DNA of 32,785 nt from Variovorax sp. YR752. Its GTDB lineage: Bacteria > Pseudomonadota > Gammaproteobacteria > Burkholderiales > Burkholderiaceae_C. Positions within the stretch are counted from its first letter, which is position 1. Each line of letters starts with the position of its first letter. The DNA is taken from positions 1-32,785 of the forward strand of contig CAMATD010000031.1 in the NCBI GenBank assembly GCA_945860785.1, read 5' to 3'. This document shows, piece after piece, positions 8,008 through 18,586 of this stretch. The position numbers and the translations under genes were made by a program. The notes under the pieces were generated by a model, which did not search any database, was not told the origin of the DNA, and saw only the letters and a program-made list of their open reading frames with translations.

Positions 8008-8347
8008 CGCGGTCGCGGACGCCGACCAGCGGGGAGGGCGGGGTGTCTGCCGACGGGCGCCGCCTGTTCGTTTTCATTGGAAAGGGAGGTCTTTTGGGGG
8101 AACGGCTCGAATGCTAATGGCATGCAACTCGCGCATGTCGGGCGGCGCCCGCCACTTAAAGTCCGCAGGATGAAGGGCTGGCGCGGGCCAGTCTTCCCCT
8201 CATCTTGAGGCGCCAAGGCGTACATCTCCAGTGCGCGATGTGCGTGGTATGGCGCACTTCGGGCATGCCATGCCCCGGTCTCTGCTGCCGGGGTTCCGCC
8301 ACTTCTGAACGCGCTGATAATCACGGACGCTTCAGAGAGAACCAAGC
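8008..8347. other. Left junction between chromosome and defence insertion
   Basis: The 340 bases between the MFS start and the SNF2 helicase start hold the possible MFS N-terminal extension (8008-8077), then no convincing gene. Two imperfect hairpins are visible: GTGCGC (8231-8236) with GCGCAC (8252-8257), and CCCCGG (8273-8278) with CCGGGG (8288-8293). GATAAT at 8316-8321 could be a -10 element for the defence genes, but I cannot see a good -35. No tRNA gene, integrase or obvious attachment repeat was found. Confidence 0.4.
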
Positions 8348-11217
8348 TTGGCCCCCGGTTTTACCCAATATCAGACGCAGTACTGCGCCTGGCTGCTTTC
8401 GCGGAAAATTGAAGGAGATTCTGCTGACAAGCTCGCGTCGACGCTGGTTGATGCGCAGGTAGATCTCAACCCTCATCAGGTTGAAGCCGCATTGTTCGCT
8501 TTCCAGAGCTCCCTGTCCAAAGGCGTCATCCTCGCCGACGAGGTCGGGCTCGGCAAGACCATAGAAGCTGGTCTTGTAGTCGCCCAGCGATGGGCCGAGC
8601 GCAAGCGGCGCATTCTGATCATTGTGCCGGCCAACTTGCGCAAACAGTGGCATCAAGAACTGGAGGATAAGTTCAGCCTGCAAAGCCTTATCCTTGAAGC
8701 CAAGAGCTTTAAGCAAATGCGCAAAGAAGGCTTGCACAATCCGTTCGAAGTCTCTGACAGGGTGGTAATTTGCTCGTATCAGTTTGCAAAAACCAAGGCT
8801 GACGAACTTAAGAGTGTTTCCTGGAACTTGGTCGTCATGGATGAAGCGTATCGATTGCGCAACGTCTACAAGCGCGGCAACGTCATTGGCAAGACGCTGA
8901 AGGATGCCTTAAGCAACGTGCCCAAGGTCTTGCTCACAGCCCTCCTTTGCAAAACTCCTTGATGGAGCTGTACGGTCTGGTCAGTCTGGTAGACGACAAG
9001 GTTTTTGGCGACCCCGATAGCTTTCGCGAACAATTCAGCGGGCTAGGCAACGCCGATACTTTTGCGCGTTTGCGCGCCCGTCTGCAATCTGTTTGCATGC
9101 GCACGCTGCGCCGCCAGGTTCAGCCGTATATCTCGTACACGCGACGAATTCCCATGGTGCAGGACTTCACGCCCATGCCGGAAGAAAAGGCACTACACGA
9201 AGACGTGGCGGACTACCTGCGGAGACCGGTGCTCAATGCGCTGCCTGCGGCCCAGCGTCAGCTCATCTCTTTGGTGCTGTGGAAGTTGCTTGCTTCGTCT
9301 AGCTTCGCCATCGCTGGCGCCTTGGGCACTATGGCGACTCGGCTCGAGGCCGAGCTGGCGAGCAAGCCATCAGATCAGTCGCTGGCCGAGACCTTGGACG
9401 AAGATTACGAAGCACTGGACGAAACCGAAGAAGAATGGCCGGAGCAAACTGGTAAACCCGAAGCCATTTCGGTTTCAGGTGTGGCGCAAGAGATCGCCGA
9501 GCTGCGTGACTTTCAGCAACGCGCCAGCACGCTGCGTGACAACGCAAAGGGCCATGCACTTCTGACTGCACTCGGGTTGGCATTCGGTAAACTCGACGGT
9601 CTCGGCGCGCCCAAAAAGGCGCTGATCTTCACTGAATCGCGTCGTACGCAGGACTATTTGCTTGGCCTGCTAGAGGCCAGCGAGTGGGCCGGCCAGACAG
9701 TGTTCTTCAATGGAGCCAACAATAGCGAACAGGCGACGGAGGTCTATCGGGATTGGCTCACCCGGCACTCGGGCACCGATCGCATCACCGGCTCACGCAC
9801 GGCCGACACACGCGCTGCGCTGGTCGACCACTTCAGGGATCGAGCCCGCATCATGATTGCAACTGAAGCGGGCGCCGAGGGCATCAACCTGCAGTTCTGC
9901 TCGCTCGTCATCAACTATGACCTGCCTTGGAACCCCCAGCGTATCGAGCAACGCATCGGCCGTTGCCATCGCTACGGCCAGAAGCACGACGTGGTGGTGG
10001 TCAACTTCATCGATCGCAGCAATGCGGCTGATCAACGCGTTTACGACCTGTTGGCTGAGAAGTTTCAACTGTTCGAAGGCGTCTTCGGCGCCAGTGACGA
10101 AGTGTTGGGAACCATCGGCAGCGGTGTCGACTTTGAGCGTCGCATCGCAGAAATCTACGAAACTTGCCGTGAGCCCAAAGAGATCGAGGCCTCCTTCCAA
10201 CAATTGCAGCTCGATCTGTCCGGCGAAATCAATCCCGCCATGCTCAAGACGCGGCAATTGTTGCTGGAGAACTTCGACGAAGCGGTGCAAGAAAAGCTCA
10301 GGCTGCGACAGAGCGAAAGCAAAAGTTCGCGCAATCGCTTCGAGCGACTGCTCTTGGATTTGACGCAAACAGAGTTGCAAGGGGATGCCAGTTTCGATGA
10401 CGACGGTGGCTTCGACCTGCACGGGTTGCCCGCAACAGTGAAGGCCGCAGACGCGGCGGTCGTGCCACTAGGCCGCTATGAATTGCCTCGCTGTACAGGC
10501 GATGCGCACCTGTACCGCGTTGGTCACCCGCTTTCGCAAGCGCTCATTGCCGCTGCTCGCGCCCGCCACTTGCCACGTGCTCGACTCCGCTTTGACTACG
10601 ACGCGTACGGCATCCATATTGCGACATTGCGGGATCTCCGCGGCCAGCATGGATGGCTGGCCGTTAGTGTGCTGTCCGTGGAATCGCTTGGCGTGACCGA
10701 AGAGCATTTGTTGGTTGCGGCCGTCGATAGTCAAGGCCATCCTTTGCACTACGAAGACCCGGACAAATTGCTGCGGCTGCCCGCCGAGTTGCTGACCAGC
10801 GAGTTGTTTGACGAGCCACCACCGTCCCTTGAAGGCCAGGTGCTTGCGCTGCAAAACGTTCGCCTCAATGAGATCAATCTGCGTAACTTGGGCCACTTTG
10901 ATGGTGAGGTGCAAAAACTCGATGCTTGGGCCGACGATCTGAAGATCGGCCTGGAGCACGAGGTCAAGGAACTAGATCGGGAGATCAAGGACGTGCGCCG
11001 CACCGCCAGTGTTTCGGGCACCCTGGATGAGAAGCTGCACTGGCAGAAGCAACAGCGTGCGCTGGAAGAAAAGCGCGGCCAGTTGAGGCGGAGAATCTTT
11101 GATCGACAGGATGAGATCGACGCGCAGCGCAGTCGTCTGATCGATGACCTCGAGTCGCGTTTGTCCAGCGTAGCGCGGCTGCAAGAGGTGTTTGTCATTG
11201 CGTGGGAGTTGGCTTGA
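8348..11217 (+). pseudogene. SNF2-family ATP-dependent helicase (HepA/DrmD-like), frameshifted
   Basis: Two frames together encode a 956-residue SNF2 translocase. The first (TTG start at 8348) has Walker A DEVGLGKT at residues 64-71, VPANLRKQW (motif Ia) and motif II at 165-168, here reading DEAY rather than the usual DEAH. The frame breaks at about 8938-8945 inside motif III: one base restored (GCC-ACT-CCT) gives LTATPLQNS. The second frame carries the helicase C-terminal domain, ALIFTESRRTQDYLLGLL, ATEAGAEGINLQF and QRIGRCHRYGQ (motif VI), then an alpha-helical tail with a strongly charged coiled coil near the end. SNF2 proteins use ATP to translocate on duplex DNA and occur in DISARM and other phage-defence loci. 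It heads the five-gene cassette and overlaps the next gene by one base (TGATG). Confidence 0.88.
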
Positions 11218-12951
11218 TGGCGACCACGTCTCCACGTCCGCTTGAGGTGCAGCAGATTCAGGCGTATCTCAAAGTCGAGTTCACCGATCTCATAGAAGGC
11301 CTTGGAAAATTAGACCAAGACAAAGAGCGGAATTTTCTTTCGAAGGCATTGGCGGCGTTCTTTCTGATGTCACAGGCGGGAGCCTCCAAGGCCGATGCAG
11401 TCGCGGCAAGCATCGATGGCGGTCAGGACCACGGAGTCGACTCCGTTTACATTGGCGCTACCGGCATTATCTGGCTGGTGCAGTCCATGTACATCCATGG
11501 TGGTGTGGGGGAGCCCATTCTGGGAGATGCTTCCAAGTTCCAGAACGGAGTGTTGGACTTCGCTGCAGGGAGGTTCGAAAGATTCAACGCCGCGTTGAAA
11601 CAGCGCAAAGCGGCAATCGACGCTGCAATGAACGGCGACTACAAGATCAAGTTCGCCTTGGTCTACACAGGCACTTCACTTGACGAAGATCGTCGAACGT
11701 TGTTTGCCGACGCGACGAAGAGCATCAACACGGTCCATCCGGATCGAGCTCAATTTGTGCGTTTCGGGCTGAGCGATTTTCACGATGTTTTGATGGCACG
11801 CCGCGCTGAGCAGGAACCGGAAGTCGAGATCGAACTTCAGAACTTTGGCTTGGTCGATGCGCCGGCCCGAGCCTTCTATGGCGTGATGAGAGTGCGCGAG
11901 TTGGCGGAGCTCTACCAACGGCACGATCACGCGCTGGTCCGCGCCAACATCCGTCGGTATCGAGGATCGTCCGAGGTCAATGCGGAGATCACTCGCACGT
12001 TGACTGAGGCACCGGGGGGCTTCCTCTATTTCAACAATGGAATCACGCTGCTCTGCCAACGAATCACACCGATCGGTTCAATGGATCCGCACAGAGCTCG
12101 AGGGCGATTCAGACTGACGGGTGTTTCGATCATCAATGGGGCCCAGACCGCGGGCACCGTGGCCCAGCAACCGTTAGCACACTACGACACACATCAAGCG
12201 TATGTTCTTGTGACTTGTATTCAGGAAAGCGGCGCAGCAGATTTCGGAGACAGGGTGACGGAATATCGGAACAGCCAGAACGCTGTCAAGGTGCAAGACT
12301 TCATTGCGCTTGACGATTAACCAGGAGGATTGGCGGCGAGCGCTGAAGACTGCGGGCATCACGTACATCTACAAGCAGAGTGCATCCGACCCACACGCCG
12401 CGGAGAAGGTATTCACTGCCCAAGAAGCGGCCAACTGCTTGGCTTGCTCACTGTCCGGCGCTGCAAGTATGCCGTTGCTCTGCCTGCTCCGCAGCGATCC
12501 TGGGCGACTGTGGGATCGAAGACGCAATTTGGCCGGAGACGCGGTGACGCAGGCCACTGACTCCTTGTACGGAAAGCTGTTTCCTGATGATCTGACCGCA
12601 CGACGCCTCTGGCGGACCACCCAGATCGGCCGGATGATCCGAACCACGATCAACGCTGATCTGGTGAGTCAGGCGCCCGAAGATGCTGCTTTCACCAGTG
12701 AAACTATCGAACTGATTTCGCATCTGGTATTCACGCAGAAGAGATCCCTGATCGACGCCGTCACGCTGACCTTGACCAGCGTGGAGCGACTGGAGATATC
12801 TCAAACCCTTGATAGCGTCCGAGACGAGCTTGCCAAGGCTTGGGAAAGCCCGCATTGGGCTGGGAAAATTCCTGCTGAAGTGTTTTCCGATCCTGGAAAT
12901 CTTCAAGCCCTCAAGACCGATGTAATGCGTGCCCTGAACGCTGGAAAATAG
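11217..12951 (+). pseudogene. AIPR-family (abortive infection phage resistance) protein, frameshifted
   Basis: ATG 11217 overlaps the helicase stop. The first 367 residues contain the family hallmarks: DGGQDHGVDSVYI early, then RYRGSSEVNAEITRTL, GGFLYFNNGITLLC (about residue 265-280), VSIINGAQTAG (about 300-312) and EYRNSQNAVKVQDF. This is the AIPR pattern, named after abortive-infection phage resistance proteins; the biochemical activity is not established. The frame stops at 12318-12320 because of one extra T in GATTAAC. Dropping it gives LDDNQEDWRRALKTAG and continues to 12951, 577 residues in all. An N-terminal nuclease-like region is plausible (DGGQDHGVDSVYIGATG followed by IIWLVQS) but unproven. 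The Mod gene follows after 5 bp. Confidence 0.85.
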
Positions 12952-12956
12952 TTCTC

Positions 12957-14614
12957 ATGACTCGACAAAAACTAGAGCTGACGTGGATCGGTAAAGACCA
13001 GCGGCCACGCTTGGAGCCTCGAATTCTGCTGGAAGACCCTAGGCGCAGCTACCACGCGTCGTCGCGCGTGAACGACTCGGACATCTTCGACAACCGTTTG
13101 ATCAAAGGTGACAACTTGCTGGCGCTCAAGGCGCTGGAGGCGGAGTTTGCGGGCAAGGTGAAATGTGTGTTTATCGATCCACCGTACAACACAGGCAGTG
13201 CATTTGCGCATTACGACGATGGACTGGAGCACTCCATCTGGCTGGGCCTAATGCGCGATCGACTGGAGATCATTCGGCGCTTGCTATCTGAAGAGGGGTC
13301 GCTATGGATCACGATTGACGACAACGAAGCGCATTACCTTAAGGTCTTATGTGATGAGGTGTTTGGGCGGTCAAACTTTGTCTCGAATGCGGTTTGGCAG
13401 AAGAAGTACACGATTTCCAATGATTCAAAGTGGCTGGCTGATACGCATGATCATGTGCTGATATATGCACGGGACAAAGAGATTTGGCGTCCCAACCGAT
13501 TGGGACGCACCGCCGAGATGGATAGCCGCTACCGGAATCCGGATGGTCACGCAAAGGGACCGTGGAAGGCGACGCCTCTGTACGCCAAGCGGACGGGTTC
13601 AGAACGAGAGCAATCTTTCTCTTTTAAGTTTAAGAACGGCGTTGTTTGGACCCCCCCAAGGGCACGTCACCTCGCTTTCCCGAAGGGGCACTCCGTCGAA
13701 TGGACGAGAACGACGAGATTTGGTTTGGGACCGATGGCTCGGCGAATCCGTCGAGAAAGACATTTCTGTCGGAATTGAAGTTGGCTGAACCGCCTGCGCC
13801 GACCATTTGGTTGCACACAGAGGTCGGTCAGAATCATGAAGCGCGAGAGGAAGTAAAGGCGATAAATCCGGATGATGCGTTCGCCACGCCAAAGCCCGAA
13901 AGGTTGCTGCTGCGAGTTTTGACTCTCGCCACCAACCCTGGCGACATCGTTCTTGACTCTTTCGCCGGATCTGGCACCACTGGCGCTGTCGCCCACAAGA
14001 TGGGGCGCCGCTGGATCATGGTGGAGTTGGGAGAGCACTGCCACACGCACATTGTTCCGCGCCTGCTGAAGGTCATTGACGGGCGAGACCCCGGCGGTGT
14101 GACGCAGGCCACTGGCTGGCAGGGTGGTGGCGGCTTTCGCTATTACGAATTGGCACCCACACTGCTGTCTACTGACCGCTGGGGCAACCTCGTCATCAAC
14201 CCCGAATACGACGCCGGCATGTTGGCAGCTGCTATGTGCAAGCTGGAGGGTTTTAGCTATGCGCCGTCAGACGTGTTGTGGTGGCGGCAAGGCCATTCCA
14301 GCGAGCGAGACTTCATCTATGTCACTACGCAAACCCTGTCTTCCGAGCAACTCGCCGCGTTGAGCGATGAGGTGGGGTCAGACCGTTCATTGCTGGTCTG
14401 CTGCGGCGCATGGCGCGGTGTCTCGGCAACACAGGCGGGCGAGCGCTGGCCCAATCTCACTATCAAGAAGATCCCCAAGATGGTGAAAGACCGCTGCGAA
14501 TGGGGGCATGACGACTACAGCCTGAATGTGGCGAATCTGCCGATGGCGCAAAAGTCGATGGACACATCAGCGCAATCCGATTTCTTTGCTGCCGTCGATG
14601 GCGAGGCAGGTTGA
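12957..14614 (+). pseudogene. mod: Type III restriction-modification methyltransferase (Mod), broken at a C7 tract
   Basis: The gene starts at ATG 12957. The catalytic motif IV is DPPY at residues 74-77 (FIDPPYNTGSAF), followed by SIWLGLMRDRLEIIRRLL and LWITIDDNEAHYLKVLCDEVFG, the usual type III Mod block. The variable target-recognition region follows. The frame is lost at the run of seven C at 13651-13657; with eight C the protein reads VVWTPPKGTSPRFPEGALRR and continues to the AdoMet motif LDSFAGSGTTGAVAHKMGRR and a stop at 14614, 552 residues. Motif IV before motif I marks a beta-class N6-adenine or N4-cytosine methylase; in type III systems it modifies one strand of an asymmetric site and supplies target recognition for Res. 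The nuclease gene DUF1016 overlaps its 3' end. Confidence 0.92.
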
Positions 14615-15759
14615 AGTGGCGACTCCGGCGCGCAAGTCGTCCATTGTCTGCAGCCGGGTACGCGACATTCTGGACGCTGCGCGCGCTGGGGTGGTGCGCA
14701 CGGTCAACACGACGCAGGTCGCGGCCAATTGGTTGATCGGGCGCGAGATTGTCGAGGAAGAGCAGCGTGAGCGGCGCCGGGCTGGTTACGGCGCCAAGTT
14801 GCTGGCTGAGTTGTCGGCGCGCCTGAACGCCGAGTTTGGGCACGGCTACTCCGTGGACAATCTTGAAGCCTTCCGGCACTTCTATCTGGACTATCCACAG
14901 CTGATTTCCGAGACGGCGACTCGGAAGTCGTCGATGGTGGTGCCGGCTTTTCTCGTCAACGCAAATCCCGAGACGCCGTCACGGAAATCGATTGGCGAAG
15001 AAGGCTGGCTGCTTGGTGCGCTGCATCCTTCGCTGTCATGGAGCCACTATCGCCAGCTTCTGCGCGTGGGACGTGCCGGGGCACAGGCCTTCTATGAGGT
15101 CGAGGCAATCCGCAATGAGTGGTCGGTGCGCGAGTTGTCGCGTCAGGCAGCCTGCCTGCTGTATGACCGCTTGGCCAAGAGCAAAGACAAAAAAGGGTTG
15201 ATGAGGCTGGCAACGCATGGGCAGGAAGTGACGCAGCTGATCGACGTGTTGAAAGACCCACTGGTGATCGAGTTTCTGGGGTTGCCCGAATCTCCGAGGC
15301 TGGTTGAATTGAAGTTGGTGCAGGCGCTCACTGGCAACTTCCCCAAATTTTTGCTGGAGCTTGGCAAAGGCTTCGCGTTCGTGTCGCGCCAGGAGCGCAT
15401 CACAGTCGATGGTGATCACTTCTACATCGACCTGGTTTTCTATCACGCGGTGCTTAAGTGCTATGTGTTGATCGACCTCAAGGTCGGCAAGCTGACCCAC
15501 GGCAATCTGGGGCAAATTCAGTTCTATGTGAACTACTATGACCGCGAACGACGTACTAAGGGCGACAACCCGACGCTGGGCGTGATCTTGTGTCCGGACA
15601 AGAACGATGCGGTAGTGAAGTACTCCCCTGGGAGAGCAGCAGGAACGCAATATCTTCACCAGTCGCTATCAACTGCATCTGCCGACGGAGCAGGAGCTGG
15701 GGCGCGAGCTTCGCCGCGAATTGAAGCACTTGTCCTTCATCGCCCCAGCTGAAGCGTAA
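14598..15759 (+). pseudogene. DUF1016 (YhcG-like) PDDEXK nuclease, frameshifted near the end
   Basis: The probable start is ATG 14598 (MARQVEV), inside the end of mod; GTG 14616 is an alternative with a weak AGG upstream. The N-terminal helical domain has the DUF1016 signature VNTTQVAANWLIGREIVEEE, then GYGAKLLAELSARL and LSWSHYRQLLRV. The C-terminal nuclease fold shows FYIDLVFYH (catalytic Asp, about residue 278) and LIDLKVGKLTHGNLGQIQFY (D-x-K at about 290-294), as in PDDEXK enzymes. An extra C in the run 15625-15628 shifts the frame; removing it gives KYSLGEQQERNIF and a natural C-terminus ending at TAA 15757-15759, 386 residues. The family is linked to restriction-modification loci. Position between mod and res suggests an accessory nuclease of the same system. 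Confidence 0.87.
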
Positions 15760-15788
15760 CCTAAGAAGAAGATGAAAGAAGACAAGTC

Positions 15789-18520
15789 ATGAGCCAGCGC
15801 GATGTCAACGACACCTCGGGGAGGATGAGCCTGCGCCCCCCCAGAAGGAATCGCTCGTCAAGCTTGCCGCTGCACTGGAGGCCGCGTCGGGCATGCTGCG
15901 GCATGAACGCGATGCGGCAGACGTGGCGGTCGTATTGGAAACGCTCAAAGAGCAATTGCCTGCACTGCAAGATTTCGAGCGTGAGTTTCCTTCGCTGTGT
16001 TTCGCCTTGGCCACAGGGGTCGGAAAGACACGGCTGATGGGCGCTTTCATCGCGTACCTGTACAAGGCTCACGGCATCAAGCACTTCTTTGTGCTGGCGC
16101 CCAACCTCACGATCTATGACAAGCTGATTGGCGATTTCACGCCCAACACGTCCAAATACGTGTTCAAGGGGGTGGCCGACTTTGCCGCCTATCCGCCCGA
16201 GATCATCACAGGCGACAACTACGAAGAGCGAGCACAGGCATTGGGTGATTTGCTCTCGCCCGTGACCATTAATATCTTCAATATTTCGAAGATCAATTCC
16301 GAAGTACGCGGTGGCAAATCGCCACGCATCAAGCGGCTTTCGGAGTACATCGGCCAGAGCTACTTTGACTATCTCGCGAGCTTGCCGGATCTTGTGCTGT
16401 TGATGGACGAATCGCATCGTTACCGTGCCAGTGCAGGTGTGCGTGCCATCAATGACTTGAAGCCTTTGATCGGACTGGAACTGACGGCCACGCCCTTCGT
16501 CGAGACGACCAAAGGGCCCGTGGCGTTCAAGAATGTCGTGATGAACTATCCGCTTGCACAGGCAATGGAAGACGGCTTCGTAAAAGAACCTGCGGTGGTG
16601 ACGCAGCGCCACTTCGACGCCAGCAAGATGCCACCCGAAGAGGTGGAGCGCGTCAAGCTGCAGGACGGCGTGCGCATGCATGAAGCCACTAAGGTCGAGC
16701 TGCAGACATATGCGCGGACCAACGGCGTAAAAGAGGTCAAGCCCTTCATGCTGGTGATTGCCCGCGACACCACGCATGCCAGCCAATTGCTGGCGCACTT
16801 GCAGTCCGACGCTTTCTTCAGCGGGCGCTATGGAGGCAAGGTCATCCAGGTCGACAGCAGCAAGTCCGGTGCCGAAGAAGAAGACATGGTGCGCCGCCTT
16901 CTCGCCGTCGAAAGTGTGGATGAGCCGACCGAGATCGTGATTCACGTCAACATGCTCAAAGAAGGCTGGGATGTGACCAACCTCTACACCGTTGTTCCGC
17001 TGCGGGCGGCCAACGCACGCACGCTGGTGGAGCAATCGATCGGGCGGGGGCTGCGTTTGCCTTATGGCAAGCGCACAGGCGTTGCCGAGGTGGATCGGCT
17101 CAGCATCATCGCGCACGATCGCTTCCAAGAAATCATCGATGACGCGAATCGTGCGGACTCGCCGATCCGACTCAAGCAGTTGATTCTGGATGCGCCGGAT
17201 GCAGCAGGTGGAGGTATGCCGCGCAGCGTGGTCGTGCAGCCTAACTGGGAGAGCGCTATCGGCAGCTTGGCGCTGCCGGGTGCTGGGGCCGTTCAGTCCT
17301 ACATGACCGGTGCGACAGTGGCGCCACTTTTCACAACAGAGCCCGAACGGCAGGCGGCGATCTTTGCGATGGAGGCGGTGGCCAGCTACGAGTTGCGCCC
17401 GCAAGATGCGCCCACTCGCCAAGCGTTGCTCAGCCCCGAGTTGCAGGCGCGTATTGCTGAAACGGTGAGAGCCAAATTACCGCCGCAGCAAGCCACGCTG
17501 CTGGAAGGCGCTGACGCGCCACCCGAGGTTGATCTGGCGGATGTGGTGCGTCGTGCTGTCGAAAATCTCGTTCAACAAACCATCGACATCCCACGCATCG
17601 TTGTGGCGCCCAAGGGCGAAGTGACGAGCGGCTTCAGGCCCTTCACCCTGGACGTTTCTGGGCTCCATCTGCAGCCCAAAGATCGTTCGCTCGTAGGGCA
17701 AACGCTGCGCACACATGAGCAGTTCACGTTGTCTGCGCAGGGCGGTCGTGCCGAGCGACGCTTGGAGGATTACATCGTCCATGCGCTGATCGACTTTGAC
17801 GACTTTGACTACACGACGCACGCGGGCTTGCTGTACGACCTTGCCGGCCAGTTGGTAGCGCATCTGCGAAGCTATTTGTCTGATGAAACCAAAGTGCGCA
17901 ATGTGCTCGACCTCGACCGGCAACTGATTGCCCGGAATATTCATGCGCAGATGGCGGAGCATTTCTTCGAGTCTGCGACGCAATATGAAGTGGAGGTGCG
18001 GCGAGGATTCACTGCGCTCAAGGCGCCAACATACACGGCTGTAGCAGGACAGGCGACTCGGGACTACCGGGACACAGTCGAAGAACCCAGTCGTATCAAG
18101 CAAATGCTGTTCGGAGGCTTTTCTCGATGTCTTTATCCGGTGCAGAAGTTTGACTCCGACACCGAGCGGCGATTTGCAGTGATTCTTGAACGCGATGCAA
18201 GCAAGTGGTTCAAGCCCGCGAAGGGGCAGCTTCAGCTCTTCTACAAGCTCGGCTCCGAGCATCCAGAATACGTGCCCGACTTTGTGGTTGAGACGGCGAA
18301 CCATTTGCTGTTGTGTGAAACCAAGGCGCGGAACGAGATGGAGGCCGAGGATGTGAGGGCCAAAGCCCAGGCCGGCGCTCTCTGGTGCCTACATGCGTCA
18401 GAGCATGCAGCCAACATTGGCGGAAAGCCGTGGCTGTATCTGCTCGTTCCACATGAGCAAGTGACGGAGGACAAGCGGCTATTGGATTGCTTCCAATTTG
18501 CCATGACGCCACACCGATAG
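15789..18520 (+). pseudogene. res: Type III restriction enzyme Res: helicase plus PDDEXK nuclease, frameshifted near the start
   Basis: ATG 15789 opens MSQRDVNDT; one missing G in the run at about 15823-15826 shifts the frame, and restoring it reads TSGEDEPAPPQKESLVKL and then the long intact frame to 18520, 910 residues. Superfamily 2 helicase motifs are Walker A ATGVGKT (about residue 74-80), LLMDESHRYRA (motif II, DESH), ELTATPF (motif III) and QSIGRGLRLPYG (motif VI). A C-terminal nuclease region reads YVPDFVVETANHLLLCETKA, consistent with PD...ExK. Type III Res translocates after Mod recognition and cleaves DNA at head-to-head sites. The gene is 29 bp after the DUF1016 stop and ends the cassette just before a probable terminator. 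ATG 15771 leads only to a six-codon frame. Confidence 0.92.
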
Positions 18521-18524
18521 TAAA

Positions 18525-18554
18525 AACGGCGCTCTCCGGCGTCGTTCTTTCCTT
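18525..18554 (+). terminator. Probable terminator of the defence operon
   Basis: AACGGCGC (18525-18532) pairs with GCGTCGTT (18539-18546) with one G-T pair across a 6-base loop, followed by a T/C-rich tail. It starts 4 bp after the res stop codon. The tail is not a pure T run, so efficiency is uncertain. Confidence 0.5.
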
Positions 18555-18586
18555 CAAGCCCGACACAAGGTGCGGGCCGACGTCGA

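Noticed and set aside
6784-8208. 474-codon plus-strand frame with GPRH repeats
   Set aside because: Antisense shadow of the MFS gene; its repeat is just the other strand of the V-S-W-A repeat.
14616-15000. Possible internal repeat in DUF1016 (ATPARKSSIV versus ATRKSSMV)
   Set aside because: Only a few residues agree and the surrounding sequences do not align; most likely chance.
15771-15791. ATG 15771 as the start of res
   Set aside because: The frame ends after six codons (MKEDKS); ATG 15789 joins the long frame after one restored base.
8348-18520. Classification as DISARM or BREX
   Set aside because: SNF2 and a methylase recall class 1 DISARM, but drmA, drmB and drmC are missing; no PglZ, BrxC or Lon-like gene supports BREX.
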